From Comamonas sp. lk (GTDB lineage Bacteria > Pseudomonadota > Gammaproteobacteria > Burkholderiales > Burkholderiaceae_C): DNA of 64,000 bases. Of the stretch, positions 36,883 to 45,927 are shown piece by piece. A model generated the notes under the pieces. That model was not told the DNA's origin. It was given only the letters and a program-made list of their open reading frames with translations, and made no database searches. Numbering within the stretch: the stretch's first letter is position 1; the number at the start of each line of letters is the position of its first letter. The stretch spans positions 1-64,000 of the forward strand of contig CAMAQV010000012.1 of NCBI GenBank assembly GCA_945860595.1. The letters run 5' to 3'. A program made the position numbers and the translations under genes.

Positions 36883-36933
36883 AGTATAGTCTTATATAAG
36901 ACATAAGACACAAGATAAGTCTTATAGAAGACT
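36883..36933 (-). promoter_or_regulatory. aceA promoter with operator array
   Basis: Minus-strand -10 TATACT (36883-36888) abuts a perfect 14-bp palindrome GTCTTATATAAGAC (36889-36902). A tandem copy of the half-site ATAAGAC follows (36903-36909), then an inverted repeat AGTCTT-N4-AAGACT (36918-36933). The two dyad centres are exactly 30 bp apart. A weak -35 (TTGTGT) lies within the array. The layout is that of a repressor blocking RNA polymerase; the regulator is not encoded nearby. Confidence 0.65.
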
Positions 36934-37020
36934 AAAAATGATTGCCGTCCTGCCGCTGGCGGGCTGCTCGTGCCGGTCGCCCGTGAGGCATGATCGGCGT
37001 GCCAAGTCCCTCTTCATCCC

Positions 37021-37974
37021 GTGCACCCCCGCTTTCAACGCCCCTATGCCTTTCTATGCCTGAGCGCCAGCATGGCGCTAGTAGGGTGTTATGTGGCCCT
37101 GTGCAAACCATTGGTCGCCGTGGTTCCGATTTTCTTGCTGGGTTGGATGCGCTTTGGGATTGCCGGAATTGCAATGGCTTCATGGTGGCGCAAACCCGCC
37201 GATGAGCCCGCCATGAGCTCGGAAACAAAAAAGCTGCTTTTTTTGGAGTCTTTTGTAGGCAATTTTCTGTTTTCTCTGTGCATGCTATTCGGGGTGAGCA
37301 TGACCAGTGCGGTATCCGCCGGACTGATTCTGGCTGCGATTCCAGCCTGCTCTGCGTTGATGGGCCACCTGGTGCTGGGCGATCGCCTGAGCCCGCGTCT
37401 GGGATTGGCGGTTGCCTGCGCCGGTGCCGGTATTGGCTTGTTGGCCATTTCGAAATCCGCTGCGACCGGCGCGACCGCAGGTGCCAGCGCCGGTTTCATC
37501 TGGAGCAGCGAGTTGCTGGGCGATTTGTTGGTATGCGGCGCGGTGCTGTGCGAATCAACCTTTATCGTGATTGGAAAAAAGCTGTCCGCCGGCATCAGCC
37601 CTAGACGGATTGCCGCAATCATCAACGGCTGGGGCTTTGTCTTGATGACACCGGCCGGGTTGTACTGGGCCTTGCACTTCGACTTCGGCACCTTCGACAT
37701 GCGGCTGTGGGCACTGCTGATTTTTTATGCGCTGGCGGCCAGTGTGTGGATGGTATGGCTGTGGATGACGGGCATGAAAACCATACCGGCCTCCGAGGCT
37801 GGAGTTTTCAGCGCCATGTTGCCCATCACCGCCGCCGCCATCGGGGTACTGGTTTTCGGTGAAAGCTGGACCGCGCTACAGGCGCTGGCTTTTGCCCTGG
37901 CGCTGCTCGGCTTGTTGCTGGCAACCCTGCCAAGCAGGAGCCTTGCCGTGCAGACAACGGGGGAAACCCCATGA
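37021..37974 (+). CDS. EamA/DMT-family transporter
   Basis: 317 residues with about ten hydrophobic segments in two EamA repeats (VSAGLILAAIPACSALMGHLVLGDRLSP in the first, SEAGVFSAMLPITAAAIGVLVFGESW in the second). Inner-membrane drug/metabolite exporter family; substrate unknown. The start is GTG at 37021, with no strong ribosome site. Divergent from aceA, so the operator array might also affect it. Confidence 0.88.
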   Translation: MHPRFQRPYAFLCLSASMALVGCYVALCKPLVAVVPIFLLGWMRFGIAGIAMASWWRKPADEPAMSSETKKLLFLESFVGNFLFSLCMLFGVSMTSAVSAGLILAAIPACSALMGHLVLGDRLSPRLGLAVACAGAGIGLLAISKSAATGATAGASAGFIWSSELLGDLLVCGAVLCESTFIVIGKKLSAGISPRRIAAIINGWGFVLMTPAGLYWALHFDFGTFDMRLWALLIFYALAASVWMVWLWMTGMKTIPASEAGVFSAMLPITAAAIGVLVFGESWTALQALAFALALLGLLLATLPSRSLAVQTTGETP

Positions 37975-38092
37975 TAATTTTTCCGAATTGGCGATTACAA
38001 AGCAGGAAAAAGGCCTTTTTCTCAAGTAGGATTCTCCTATCGGGGCTTTTATTACCCCGGTGAACGATCAACGAACAAGAAGGAACTCCCTT

Positions 38093-38389
38093 ATGGCAAC
38101 AGCAAAGCCGGCACCTGCAAAGAAGGCCGCACCCGCAAAACGCACCGCTAACGCGGCATTCATGAAACCCTTGACACCCAGCGCTGCACTGGCTGCGGTC
38201 GTGGGTGCCAAGCCCCTCCCGCGCACTGAGGTGGTCAAAAGCCTGTGGACCTACATCAAGAAGCACAATCTGCAGGACGCAGTAAATAAGCGCAATATCA
38301 ACGCTGACGACAAACTCAAGGCCGTATTTGGCAAAGCGCAGGTCAGCATGTTTGAGATGGCTGGCCTGATCGGCAAGCACCTGAGCTAA
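38093..38389 (+). CDS. SWIB/MDM2-domain protein
   Basis: 98 residues: a basic Ala/Lys/Pro-rich histone-like N-terminus (TAKPAPAKKAAPAKRTA) and a SWIB domain (PLPRTEVVKSLWTYIKKHNLQDAVNKR... FGKAQVSMFEMAGLIGKHL). ATG 38093 has GAAGGAA upstream. Bacterial SWIB proteins are thought to bind nucleic acid or chromosome proteins; function unproven. Followed by a strong terminator. Confidence 0.9.
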   Translation: MATAKPAPAKKAAPAKRTANAAFMKPLTPSAALAAVVGAKPLPRTEVVKSLWTYIKKHNLQDAVNKRNINADDKLKAVFGKAQVSMFEMAGLIGKHLS

Positions 38390-38407
38390 ATCGGCTCACC
38401 CATAAAG

Positions 38408-38434
38408 AAGGCCGGATGTACCGGCCTTTTTTTT
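38408..38434 (+). terminator. Terminator after SWIB gene
   Basis: AAGGCCGG-ATGTA-CCGGCCTT followed by a run of T: an 8-bp perfect stem, strong Rho-independent terminator, placed between convergent SWIB and clpB genes. Confidence 0.92.
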
Positions 38435-38450
38435 CGACTGCTTTTTGTCC

Positions 38451-41060
38451 CTAGCCGGAAAACTGAAACTCTCCCGGCGCACGAATCGGGTCCACGCTGA
38501 CATGGATACTGGACTTGGGCAAGAAGCGTCCTTCGAGCAATAGCTTAGACAGCGGGTTTTCAATCCGCTGCTGAATCGCGCGCTTGAGCGGTCGTGCGCC
38601 GTAGACCGGGTCAAATCCAAGCTTGGCCAACTCCGCCACCGCCGCATCGGATACATCCAGCGCCAGGTCCATGTGCGCCAGGCGGGCGATCAGGCCCGCA
38701 AGCTGGATCTTGGCAATGCTAGCAATGTGGGCTGCGCCCAAGGCGTGGAACACCACAGTCTCGTCGATGCGGTTGAGAAACTCGGGACGGAAATGGGTTT
38801 TCAGTTCATCCAGCACCGCCTCCTTGATGTCTTCGCTGCTTTTGCCCACCATGCTTTGGATGATGGGCGAGCCGATGTTGCTGGTCATCACGATCACCGT
38901 GTTCTTGAAGTCCACAGTACGGCCCTGTCCGTCGGTCAGCCGGCCATCGTCCAGGACTTGCAGCATCACATTGAACACGTCCGGGTGGGCCTTCTCAATC
39001 TCGTCGAGCAACAGCACGCTGTAGGGTTTGCGGCGCACCGCCTCGGTCAGGTGACCGCCTTCTTCGTAACCCACATAGCCCGGGGGCGCTCCAATCAAGC
39101 GGGCCACGGAATGCTTTTCCATGAACTCGCTCATATCGACCCGGATCAGATGGTCTTCGCTGTCGAACATAAAGCCCGCCAGCGCCTTGCACAACTCGGT
39201 TTTACCCACGCCCGTCGGGCCCAAAAACAAAAAGGAGCCGGTTGGTCGATTCGGGTCCGACAGACCTGAGCGCGCGCGGCGGATAGCGTTGGAAATGGCG
39301 GCGATGGCTTCCTCCTGTCCGACCACCCGCTCATGCAGCTTGGCCTCCATAACCAACAATTTGTCGCGCTCGCCTTGCATCAGCTTAGCCACCGGTATGC
39401 CGGTGGCACGTGCCACCACCTCGGCAATTTCTTCCGCACCCACCTGGGTACGCAGAAGTTGGGGAGCCGCAGCCTGGCCGCTTTTCGCACCCTGGGCTTT
39501 GCCGGTCTCGAGGTCCTGCGCCTCCTTGAGGTGTTTTTCCAGCCCGGGTAAGGTGCCGTATTGCAGCTCGGCCACTTTGGCTAAGTCGCCTTTGCGGGTG
39601 AGCGTTTCAATTTGCTGCCGCAGACTGTCAATCTCCTGTCGAATCTGCGCGCTCCCCTGAGCCGCGGCCTTCTCGGCTTTCCAGATTTCATCCAGATCAG
39701 CGATTTCTTTTTGCAGACTCTTGATTTCTTCTTCGATCAAGTCAAAGCGCTTTTGCGAGGCTTCGTCCTTCTCGCGCTTGACGGCTTCGCGCTCGATTTG
39801 CAGCTGGATCAGACGCCGATCCAACTTGTCCATCACCTCCGGCTTGGAATCGAGTTCGATCTTGATTTTGGCCGCCGCCTCGTCGATCAGGTCAATCGCC
39901 TTGTCGGGCAAAAAACGGTCGGTGATATAGCGGTGACTCAGCTCAGCAGCGGCCACGATGGCCGGATCGGTGATATTGACGCCATGGTGTACTTGGTAGC
40001 GTTCTTTCAGGCCCCGCAGAATCGCCACGGTCGCTTCTACGCTGGGTTCGTCCACCAGAATTTTCTGGAAACGGCGCTCAAGGGCGGCGTCTTTTTCGAT
40101 GTATTTGCGGTACTCGTCCAGTGTGGTGGCGCCCACGCAATGCAATTCGCCACGGGCCAGCGCAGGCTTAAGCATATTGCCCGCGTCCATGGCACCTTCA
40201 GCCTTACCGGCCCCAACCATGGTATGCAACTCGTCAATGAACACTATGGTCTGGCCTTCGTCTTTGGCCAGGTCTTTGAGCACGTTTTTCAAACGCTCCT
40301 CGAACTCACCGCGGAACTTGGCACCGGCCAGCAAGGACGCCATATCGAGGGACAAAACCCTTTTGCCCTTGAGGGAGTCCGGTACCTCCCCGGCGACGAT
40401 ACGCTGCGCCAAGCCTTCGACAATGGCCGTCTTGCCGACGCCGGGCTCACCGATGAGCACAGGATTGTTCTTGGTGCGCCGTTGCAGCACCTGGATGGCG
40501 CGGCGGATTTCATCGTCGCGGCCAATCACCGGATCGAGCTTGCCGGCACGGGCACGCTCGGTCAGATCGACGCAGTATTTTTTGAGCGATTCGCGCTGCT
40601 CTTCGGCGTCGGCGCTATCCACGTTCTGGCCACCCCGCACCGCTGCGATGGCGGATTCCAGGCTCTTGCGGGTCAAACCCTGCGACCGCGCTGCGTTGCC
40701 CAAATCCGATTTACTGTCCGACAACGCCAGCAGAAACAGCTCGCCCGCCACAAACTGGTCGCCGCGCTTGATTGACTCTTTTTCCGCTGCCTGCAAGAGA
40801 GAGACCAGATCACGCCCCACCTGCACCTGGTCTTGGCCGTGCACCTCGGGCAATTTTTTCAGCGCGGCTTCGGCGAGGCCGAGCAAACCGGCATGGTTGA
40901 CGCCCGCACGTTGCAACAAGGCTTTGGGGCCATCGTCCTGGTGCAGCATCGCGGCCAGCACATGGGCTGGCTCAATGAATGCGTGGTCCTGCCCCAGGGC
41001 GAGGGTTTGGGCCTCCGACAGGGCTTCCTGGAATTTGGTAGTCAGTTTGTCAATACGCAT
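38451..41060 (-). CDS. clpB: ATP-dependent disaggregase ClpB
   Basis: 869-residue hexameric chaperone that works with DnaK to dissolve aggregates. Clp N-domain (1-145), NBD1 Walker [10 protein letters not shown], coiled-coil M domain (about 400-530, [22 protein letters not shown]), NBD2 Walker [10 protein letters not shown] and [11 protein letters not shown]-type sensor region. A sigma-32-like promoter lies just upstream. Confidence 0.98.
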   Translation of the reverse strand: MRIDKLTTKFQEALSEAQTLALGQDHAFIEPAHVLAAMLHQDDGPKALLQRAGVNHAGLLGLAEAALKKLPEVHGQDQVQVGRDLVSLLQAAEKESIKRGDQFVAGELFLLALSDSKSDLGNAARSQGLTRKSLESAIAAVRGGQNVDSADAEEQRESLKKYCVDLTERARAGKLDPVIGRDDEIRRAIQVLQRRTKNNPVLIGEPGVGKTAIVEGLAQRIVAGEVPDSLKGKRVLSLDMASLLAGAKFRGEFEERLKNVLKDLAKDEGQTIVFIDELHTMVGAGKAEGAMDAGNMLKPALARGELHCVGATTLDEYRKYIEKDAALERRFQKILVDEPSVEATVAILRGLKERYQVHHGVNITDPAIVAAAELSHRYITDRFLPDKAIDLIDEAAAKIKIELDSKPEVMDKLDRRLIQLQIEREAVKREKDEASQKRFDLIEEEIKSLQKEIADLDEIWKAEKAAAQGSAQIRQEIDSLRQQIETLTRKGDLAKVAELQYGTLPGLEKHLKEAQDLETGKAQGAKSGQAAAPQLLRTQVGAEEIAEVVARATGIPVAKLMQGERDKLLVMEAKLHERVVGQEEAIAAISNAIRRARSGLSDPNRPTGSFLFLGPTGVGKTELCKALAGFMFDSEDHLIRVDMSEFMEKHSVARLIGAPPGYVGYEEGGHLTEAVRRKPYSVLLLDEIEKAHPDVFNVMLQVLDDGRLTDGQGRTVDFKNTVIVMTSNIGSPIIQSMVGKSSEDIKEAVLDELKTHFRPEFLNRIDETVVFHALGAAHIASIAKIQLAGLIARLAHMDLALDVSDAAVAELAKLGFDPVYGARPLKRAIQQRIENPLSKLLLEGRFLPKSSIHVSVDPIRAPGEFQFSG

Positions 41061-41081
41061 GCAGTTCTCCGGTTGAACTGC

Positions 41082-41110
41082 AGGTGGGGGGCCGTCGGTA
41101 TATTTTCAAG
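41082..41110 (-). promoter_or_regulatory. Sigma-32-type (heat-shock) promoter of clpB
   Basis: On the minus strand CTTGAAA (-35), 15 nt, CCCCACCT (-10), close to the consensus CTTGAAA-N11-16-CCCCATNT, ending about 20 nt before the clpB ATG. The leader would be very short. Confidence 0.55.
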
Positions 41111-41131
41111 CCCGCGGGCGACATGGATGCG

Positions 41132-41620
41132 TCAAGCGGCGTTGCCGGCCTGAATGCCCCAGCGCGCCAGCGCTGCGTCGTCGCTGACCCGCGCGTCCAC
41201 CCAGTGCACCCCCTGCGGGGTTTGTTCTTTTTTCCAAAACGGGGCCTGGGTTTTAAGGTAGTCCATCACAAACTCACAGGCCGAGAAGCTCTCGCCCCGG
41301 TGCGCGGACGTCACAGCGACCAACACGATCTGGTCCAGTGGCTGCAACACACCAACCCGGTGGATAACCCGCACCGCCCGGATGTCAAAACGCGCGTGCG
41401 CCGCGTCAACCATGGCCTCAATGGCGCGCTCGGTCATGCCCGGGTAATGCTCCAACTCAAGGGATTGCACCTCTCCCGGCCCGCCCGCGTTGCGGTCGCG
41501 TACCGTGCCCACAAAGCTGCACACAGCGCCCACCTGGGGGTCGCCCAATCGCAGCGTCGCAAGCTCGGCACCCAGGTCGAAGTCCTGGCTTTGAATGACA
41601 ACGCGGGGAGCTGCAGTCAC
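41132..41620 (-). CDS. moaE: Molybdopterin synthase catalytic subunit MoaE
   Basis: Transfers sulfur from MoaD to precursor Z (cPMP), forming molybdopterin. 162 residues, GTG start at 41620; LEHYPGMTERAIEAM and RVIHRVGVLQPLD, VAVTSAHRGESFSACEFVMDYLK are family blocks with the active-site Lys in the following KTQAPFWKKE. Five nt after moaD. Confidence 0.95.
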   Translation of the reverse strand: MTAAPRVVIQSQDFDLGAELATLRLGDPQVGAVCSFVGTVRDRNAGGPGEVQSLELEHYPGMTERAIEAMVDAAHARFDIRAVRVIHRVGVLQPLDQIVLVAVTSAHRGESFSACEFVMDYLKTQAPFWKKEQTPQGVHWVDARVSDDAALARWGIQAGNAA

Positions 41621-41625
41621 GGCGC

Positions 41626-41880
41626 TCAGCCCCCCGTCACCGGCGGAAAAAACGCCACCTCGGCCTGCGAAGGCAGTGCAGCGCCCTCCCCGGCCATGAC
41701 CTGGTTAAGTGCCATGCGCACGGCGCGTCCCGGTGCCAGCACCTCGGCATAGACCCCCCCGCGCGCAAGCAGCTCGGCGCGCAGGCCGCCCAGCGTGGCG
41801 GCTTCGGTATCCAGCACCTCGGTGCTGTGACCAATCGCCTCGCGGATAGACGCGAAATATTTGATGTGCACCGTCTTCAT
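41626..41880 (-). CDS. moaD: Molybdopterin synthase sulfur carrier MoaD
   Basis: 84-residue ubiquitin-like protein ending in the required Gly-Gly (PPVTGG), which carries thiocarboxylate. ATG overlaps the moeA stop by 4 nt (ATGA coupling); moaE follows after 5 nt. Confidence 0.95.
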   Translation of the reverse strand: MKTVHIKYFASIREAIGHSTEVLDTEAATLGGLRAELLARGGVYAEVLAPGRAVRMALNQVMAGEGAALPSQAEVAFFPPVTGG

Positions 41881-43118
41881 ACCAGCAGCTCCGCAAACGC
41901 CGTGTAGGGAACCGTGTCGCCCCGGGCGATGGCCTGACCGGGCGGCACGTTGACCAACCCGTCACCCCAGACCAGCGAGGTCAAGACCCCCGAACTCTGG
42001 TTGGGGTACAGATCCAGTCCGCCTTGCACATTGCGGCGCACCCGCAGAAATTCCTGGCGTTTGTCCGGGCGGCTCCAGTCGAAGTCGGCCCGTGTCGGCA
42101 CACCGTGCAAACCCGCATCGGCCACGCCCTGTAAGCGCAGCAGCAAAGGCCGCACCAGCAGCAAAAAGGTGACAAAGCTGGACACCGGGTTGCCGGGCAA
42201 GCCGACAAAATGCGCCTGTCCGATGCGACCATGGGCAAAAGGCTTGCCAGGCTTAATGGCGATTTGCCACAGATCCAGGCTACCCAGCGCCTGTACAGCG
42301 GGTTTGATGTGGTCTTCCTCGCCCACCGACACGCCGCCGCTGGTCAAAATCAGGTCGTGGCCCTGGGCGGCGCTGCGCAACGCCTCGACCGTCGCGGCCC
42401 GCTGGTCCGGCACGATGCCCAGATCGGACACATCACAGCCCAGCCGGCGCAGCAGCGAGGCCAGAAAAAAGCGGTTGGAGTTGTAAATCGCACCGGGTGG
42501 CATTGCTGCGGGTGGACAGGCCCCGGGCATCACCAACTCATCCCCCGTGCTGAACAAGGCCACACGCGGACGGCACAGCACACGCAAAGAGTCCATGCCC
42601 ACACCAGCCGCCTGCCCAAGCTCGGCCGGCCCCAAGCGGGTGCCATGAGACAAAACCCGGTCACCACGCCCCACGTCCTCGCCCGCACGGCGAATCCATT
42701 GGCCGTGCTGCGGCAGGACATTGACCCGCACCTGCGGCCTCGCGCCATCGCTGGCGTCGAGCACCGTGCAATCCTCTTGCATGACCACCGCGTCAGCGCC
42801 GGGCGGCAGCGGCGCGCCAGTGAATATGCGAGCCAACGAGCCATCCGCCAATGGCTGGGCCGCCATGCCTGCCGCGATGCGCTGGCTTTGCGGCAGCGCC
42901 GTGCCAATCTGTATGACATCGGAACAGCGCAGGGCATAACCGTCCATGGAGCTGTTGTCTTGCGGCGGCACATGTAATTCCGACACCACGTCTTGGGCGA
43001 GCACGCGGCCGTCGGCCTCCAGCGTCGCAACGGTTTCACTGGCGGAGAGCGGCATCGCCCCGGCCAGAAGCTGCGCAAGCGCCTCGTTCAGCGGTTTCAA
43101 CGGGGGACGCGGCTGCAT
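41877..43118 (-). CDS. moeA: Molybdopterin molybdenumtransferase MoeA
   Basis: Inserts molybdate into adenylated molybdopterin. 413 residues in four domains; DNSSMDGYA, the central MoCF fold with TSGGVSVGEEDHI and GLPGNPVSSFVTF. 15 nt after thrC. Together with moaDE it adds cofactor synthesis to the threonine operon; modBC transport genes lie 29 kb away. Confidence 0.96.
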   Translation of the reverse strand: MQPRPPLKPLNEALAQLLAGAMPLSASETVATLEADGRVLAQDVVSELHVPPQDNSSMDGYALRCSDVIQIGTALPQSQRIAAGMAAQPLADGSLARIFTGAPLPPGADAVVMQEDCTVLDASDGARPQVRVNVLPQHGQWIRRAGEDVGRGDRVLSHGTRLGPAELGQAAGVGMDSLRVLCRPRVALFSTGDELVMPGACPPAAMPPGAIYNSNRFFLASLLRRLGCDVSDLGIVPDQRAATVEALRSAAQGHDLILTSGGVSVGEEDHIKPAVQALGSLDLWQIAIKPGKPFAHGRIGQAHFVGLPGNPVSSFVTFLLLVRPLLLRLQGVADAGLHGVPTRADFDWSRPDKRQEFLRVRRNVQGGLDLYPNQSSGVLTSLVWGDGLVNVPPGQAIARGDTVPYTAFAELLV

Positions 43119-43133
43119 AGGGTTGGTCAGACC

Positions 43134-44573
43134 TCAGGCGTCGCAGGTGCGGGCGATCAGGGTCTTGATGGCCGCCACGTCAGCGTCCATCGTCAGCACG
43201 CGCTTGGGCAGGGCTTCAATGCCTGCAAAACGGGCTGGCCGCTCCGGCTCGCGGCCCAGGGCTTCAACGATGGTGGCCGCGAACTTGATGGGCAAAGCAG
43301 TTTCCAGCACCAGCATGGGGACGCCAGCCACGCGCTGCTCCTGCGCCACTTTGAGGCCGTCGGCGGTATGGGTGTCAATCACCACGCGGTAGCGAGCCGC
43401 GCAGTCGCGGATAGTGGTCAATCGCTGGGCGTGTGTGCTCTTGCCGCTGGAAAAACCGAAATGCGTGGCCGCACTAGGAAATGCCGGATCCGCGCCCAGG
43501 TCAAAACGCCCGGCGCTGGCGATGGCATCGCCGAACAGCGCCTTGGTGCGTGCACCGTCCCGTCCAAGCAGGTCGAAGACAAAGCGCTCGAAATTGCTGG
43601 CTTTGGAAATATCCATAGACGGGCTGGAGGTCTCATGGGTGTCGGCGGTACCCCGCACCCGGTATATACCGGTGCGAAAAAACTCATCGAGGACGTCGTT
43701 TTCGTTGGTGGCAACGACCAGCTTGTCGATCGGTAAACCCATCATGCGGGCCACATGGCCGGCGCACACATTGCCGAAATTGCCGCTGGGGACGCAAAAA
43801 CTCACCCGTTGGCTATTGTCGGTGGTAGCCTGCAGATACCCCGCAAAGTAATACACCACCTGCGCCATCAGACGCGCCCAATTGATGGAATTGACCGTAC
43901 CGATGCGGTAGCGGCGCTTGAAGTCCAGATCACCGGAGACGCTTTTGACCAGGTCCTGGCAATCGTCAAACACGCCTTTGACGGCAATGTTGATGATGTT
44001 GTCGTCCATCAGGCTGAACATCTGCGCCTGCTGGAAGGGGCTCATGCGGCCTTGCGGACTGGTCATGAACACGCGCACGCCTTTTTTGCCGCGCATGGCG
44101 TACTCGGCTGCGCTGCCGGTATCACCGCTGGTCGCGCCAAAAATATTCAATTCCTCGCCCTGGCGTGCCAGGTGGTATTCGAACAAATTGCCCAGCAATT
44201 GCATAGCCATGTCTTTAAAGGCCAGCGTGGGTCCGTTGGACAAGCCCAGCAAATACAGGCCATCGTCCAGCCGGGTCAAGGGAGTGATCTGGGGCGTGCC
44301 GAAAACCGCTTCGGTATAGGTCTTGCGGCACAGCGCGCGCAGGTCGTTCGCAGGGATATCGTCCACATAAAGAGATACGATTTCATAGGCCAAATCGGCA
44401 TAGTCCAGACCACGCCAGCGTTTCAGCGTCGCGCCGTCAATCTGCGGATAACTTTCTGGCAGGTACAAGCCGCCATCCGGCGCCAAACCTTCCAACAGAA
44501 TGTCACAAAAACGCCGTCCAGCGGGCGCACTGTGCCCGGCGGTGGCCGTGGCGCGGGTCGAGAAATACAACAT
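43134..44573 (-). CDS. thrC: Threonine synthase
   Basis: PLP enzyme converting O-phosphohomoserine to threonine. 479 residues, the long (yeast/proteobacterial) class; PLP lysine Lys120 in TLAFKDMAMQ, and ATSGDTGSAAEYAM phosphate-binding loop. 6 nt after hom. Confidence 0.97.
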   Translation of the reverse strand: MLYFSTRATATAGHSAPAGRRFCDILLEGLAPDGGLYLPESYPQIDGATLKRWRGLDYADLAYEIVSLYVDDIPANDLRALCRKTYTEAVFGTPQITPLTRLDDGLYLLGLSNGPTLAFKDMAMQLLGNLFEYHLARQGEELNIFGATSGDTGSAAEYAMRGKKGVRVFMTSPQGRMSPFQQAQMFSLMDDNIINIAVKGVFDDCQDLVKSVSGDLDFKRRYRIGTVNSINWARLMAQVVYYFAGYLQATTDNSQRVSFCVPSGNFGNVCAGHVARMMGLPIDKLVVATNENDVLDEFFRTGIYRVRGTADTHETSSPSMDISKASNFERFVFDLLGRDGARTKALFGDAIASAGRFDLGADPAFPSAATHFGFSSGKSTHAQRLTTIRDCAARYRVVIDTHTADGLKVAQEQRVAGVPMLVLETALPIKFAATIVEALGREPERPARFAGIEALPKRVLTMDADVAAIKTLIARTCDA

Positions 44574-44579
44574 GGGAAA

Positions 44580-45920
44580 TCAGGCCAACTCTTCTTTACG
44601 GATACGCACGATTTTCTGCAACACGGTGGGCAAGGTTTGCATACGCGTAAGCGCCGTATCCATGCGCGACTCAACACAGTCGTGGGTGAGGATGATCAAA
44701 TCCGTCTGGGCCGCATTAGCGCTGTCAATTTCGTCGGCCTCGCGCTGAATCACAGCGTCAATACTGATGTTGCAATCAGCCAGAATGCCGGCCACCTTGG
44801 CCAGAACACCGGCTTGATCTGCCACCCGCAAGCGCAGGTAATAGCTGGTGACCACCGCGCTCATGGGCAGCACCGGCTCCGAACTCATGGCGTCCGGCTG
44901 GAAGGCCAGATGGGGTACGCGTTGCGCGGCGTCCGCCGTGTGCAGGCGTGCCACGTCCACCAAATCGGCAATCACCGCCGAAGCGGTTTGCTCAGATCCG
45001 GCACCGGCGCCGTAGTACATGGTGATACCGGCCGCGTCGCTCTTGACCATGATGCCGTTCATTGAACCTTCTACGTTGGCCAGCAAACGCTTGGCGGGGA
45101 TCAGCGTGGGGTGCACACGCAACTCGATGCCCTGATTGGTGCGCTTGGCAATACCCAGCAACTTGATGCGGTAGCCCATTTGAAAGGCATAGCCAATGTC
45201 GGCCGCAGCCAGTTTGGTGATGCCTTCTACATGGTCCGGCTTGAACTGAATGGGAATTCCGAAAGCCACCGAAGCCAGAATAGTGGCTTTGTGCGCGGCG
45301 TCAAAACCTTCGATGTCGAAACTTGGATCGGCTTCGGCATAACCCAGCGCCTGGGCCTGGGCCAGCACAGCGTCAAAGCCCAGACCTTTGTCGCGCATCT
45401 CGCTCAAAATGAAGTTGGTCGTGCCATTGATGATGCCCGCCACCCACTCGATGCGGTTGCCCGAAAGCCCTTCGCGCAAGGCCTTGATGATGGGAATGCT
45501 GACTGCCACCGCGCCTTCAAAGGCGACCATCACGCCGTGCCGTTGTGCGGCAGCAAAAACTTCGTTGCCGTGTTCGGCGAGCAAGGCTTTGTTGGCTGTC
45601 ACTACGTGCTTACCGTTTGAAATGGCGCGCAACACCAGATCTTTGGCCAGCGTAGTGCCGCCGATGACCTCCACCACGATTTCGACATCTGGATCGTTCA
45701 CCACCTCGAAAGGGTCGGCAGTCACCCGCCCACCGCTTCCCACCACACCACGCGCACGGGCCAGGTCGCGCGCAGCAACGATACAAATTTCAATACCCCG
45801 CCCTGCGCGCCGCTTGATTTCCTGCTGGTTGCGTCGCAAAACACGGAAGGTACCGCCGCCCACGGTGCCGATACCTAAAAGACCGACCTGTATCGGCTTC
45901 AACAACTGGTTCTCTGACAT
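44580..45920 (-). CDS. hom: Homoserine dehydrogenase
   Basis: NAD(P)-dependent reduction of aspartate semialdehyde to homoserine. 446 residues: Rossmann motif GLLGIGTVGGGTF, catalytic region GIINGTTNFILSEM, and a C-terminal ACT domain (about 365-446, LRLRVADQAGVLAKVAGI) for threonine feedback. ATG 45920 begins the family N-terminus; longer frame to 46010 overlaps alaA and is rejected. 7 nt after alaA. Confidence 0.97.
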   Translation of the reverse strand: MSENQLLKPIQVGLLGIGTVGGGTFRVLRRNQQEIKRRAGRGIEICIVAARDLARARGVVGSGGRVTADPFEVVNDPDVEIVVEVIGGTTLAKDLVLRAISNGKHVVTANKALLAEHGNEVFAAAQRHGVMVAFEGAVAVSIPIIKALREGLSGNRIEWVAGIINGTTNFILSEMRDKGLGFDAVLAQAQALGYAEADPSFDIEGFDAAHKATILASVAFGIPIQFKPDHVEGITKLAAADIGYAFQMGYRIKLLGIAKRTNQGIELRVHPTLIPAKRLLANVEGSMNGIMVKSDAAGITMYYGAGAGSEQTASAVIADLVDVARLHTADAAQRVPHLAFQPDAMSSEPVLPMSAVVTSYYLRLRVADQAGVLAKVAGILADCNISIDAVIQREADEIDSANAAQTDLIILTHDCVESRMDTALTRMQTLPTVLQKIVRIRKEELA

Positions 45921-45927
45921 AGAAAAA

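Noticed and set aside
36821-36913. 31-residue N-terminal extension of isocitrate lyase
   Set aside because: It covers the promoter and operator array; the ATG at 36820 has a good ribosome site and gives the family N-terminus.
38007-38020. Palindrome AAAAAGGCCTTTTT before the SWIB gene
   Set aside because: No loop space for a hairpin terminator and too simple to call an operator.
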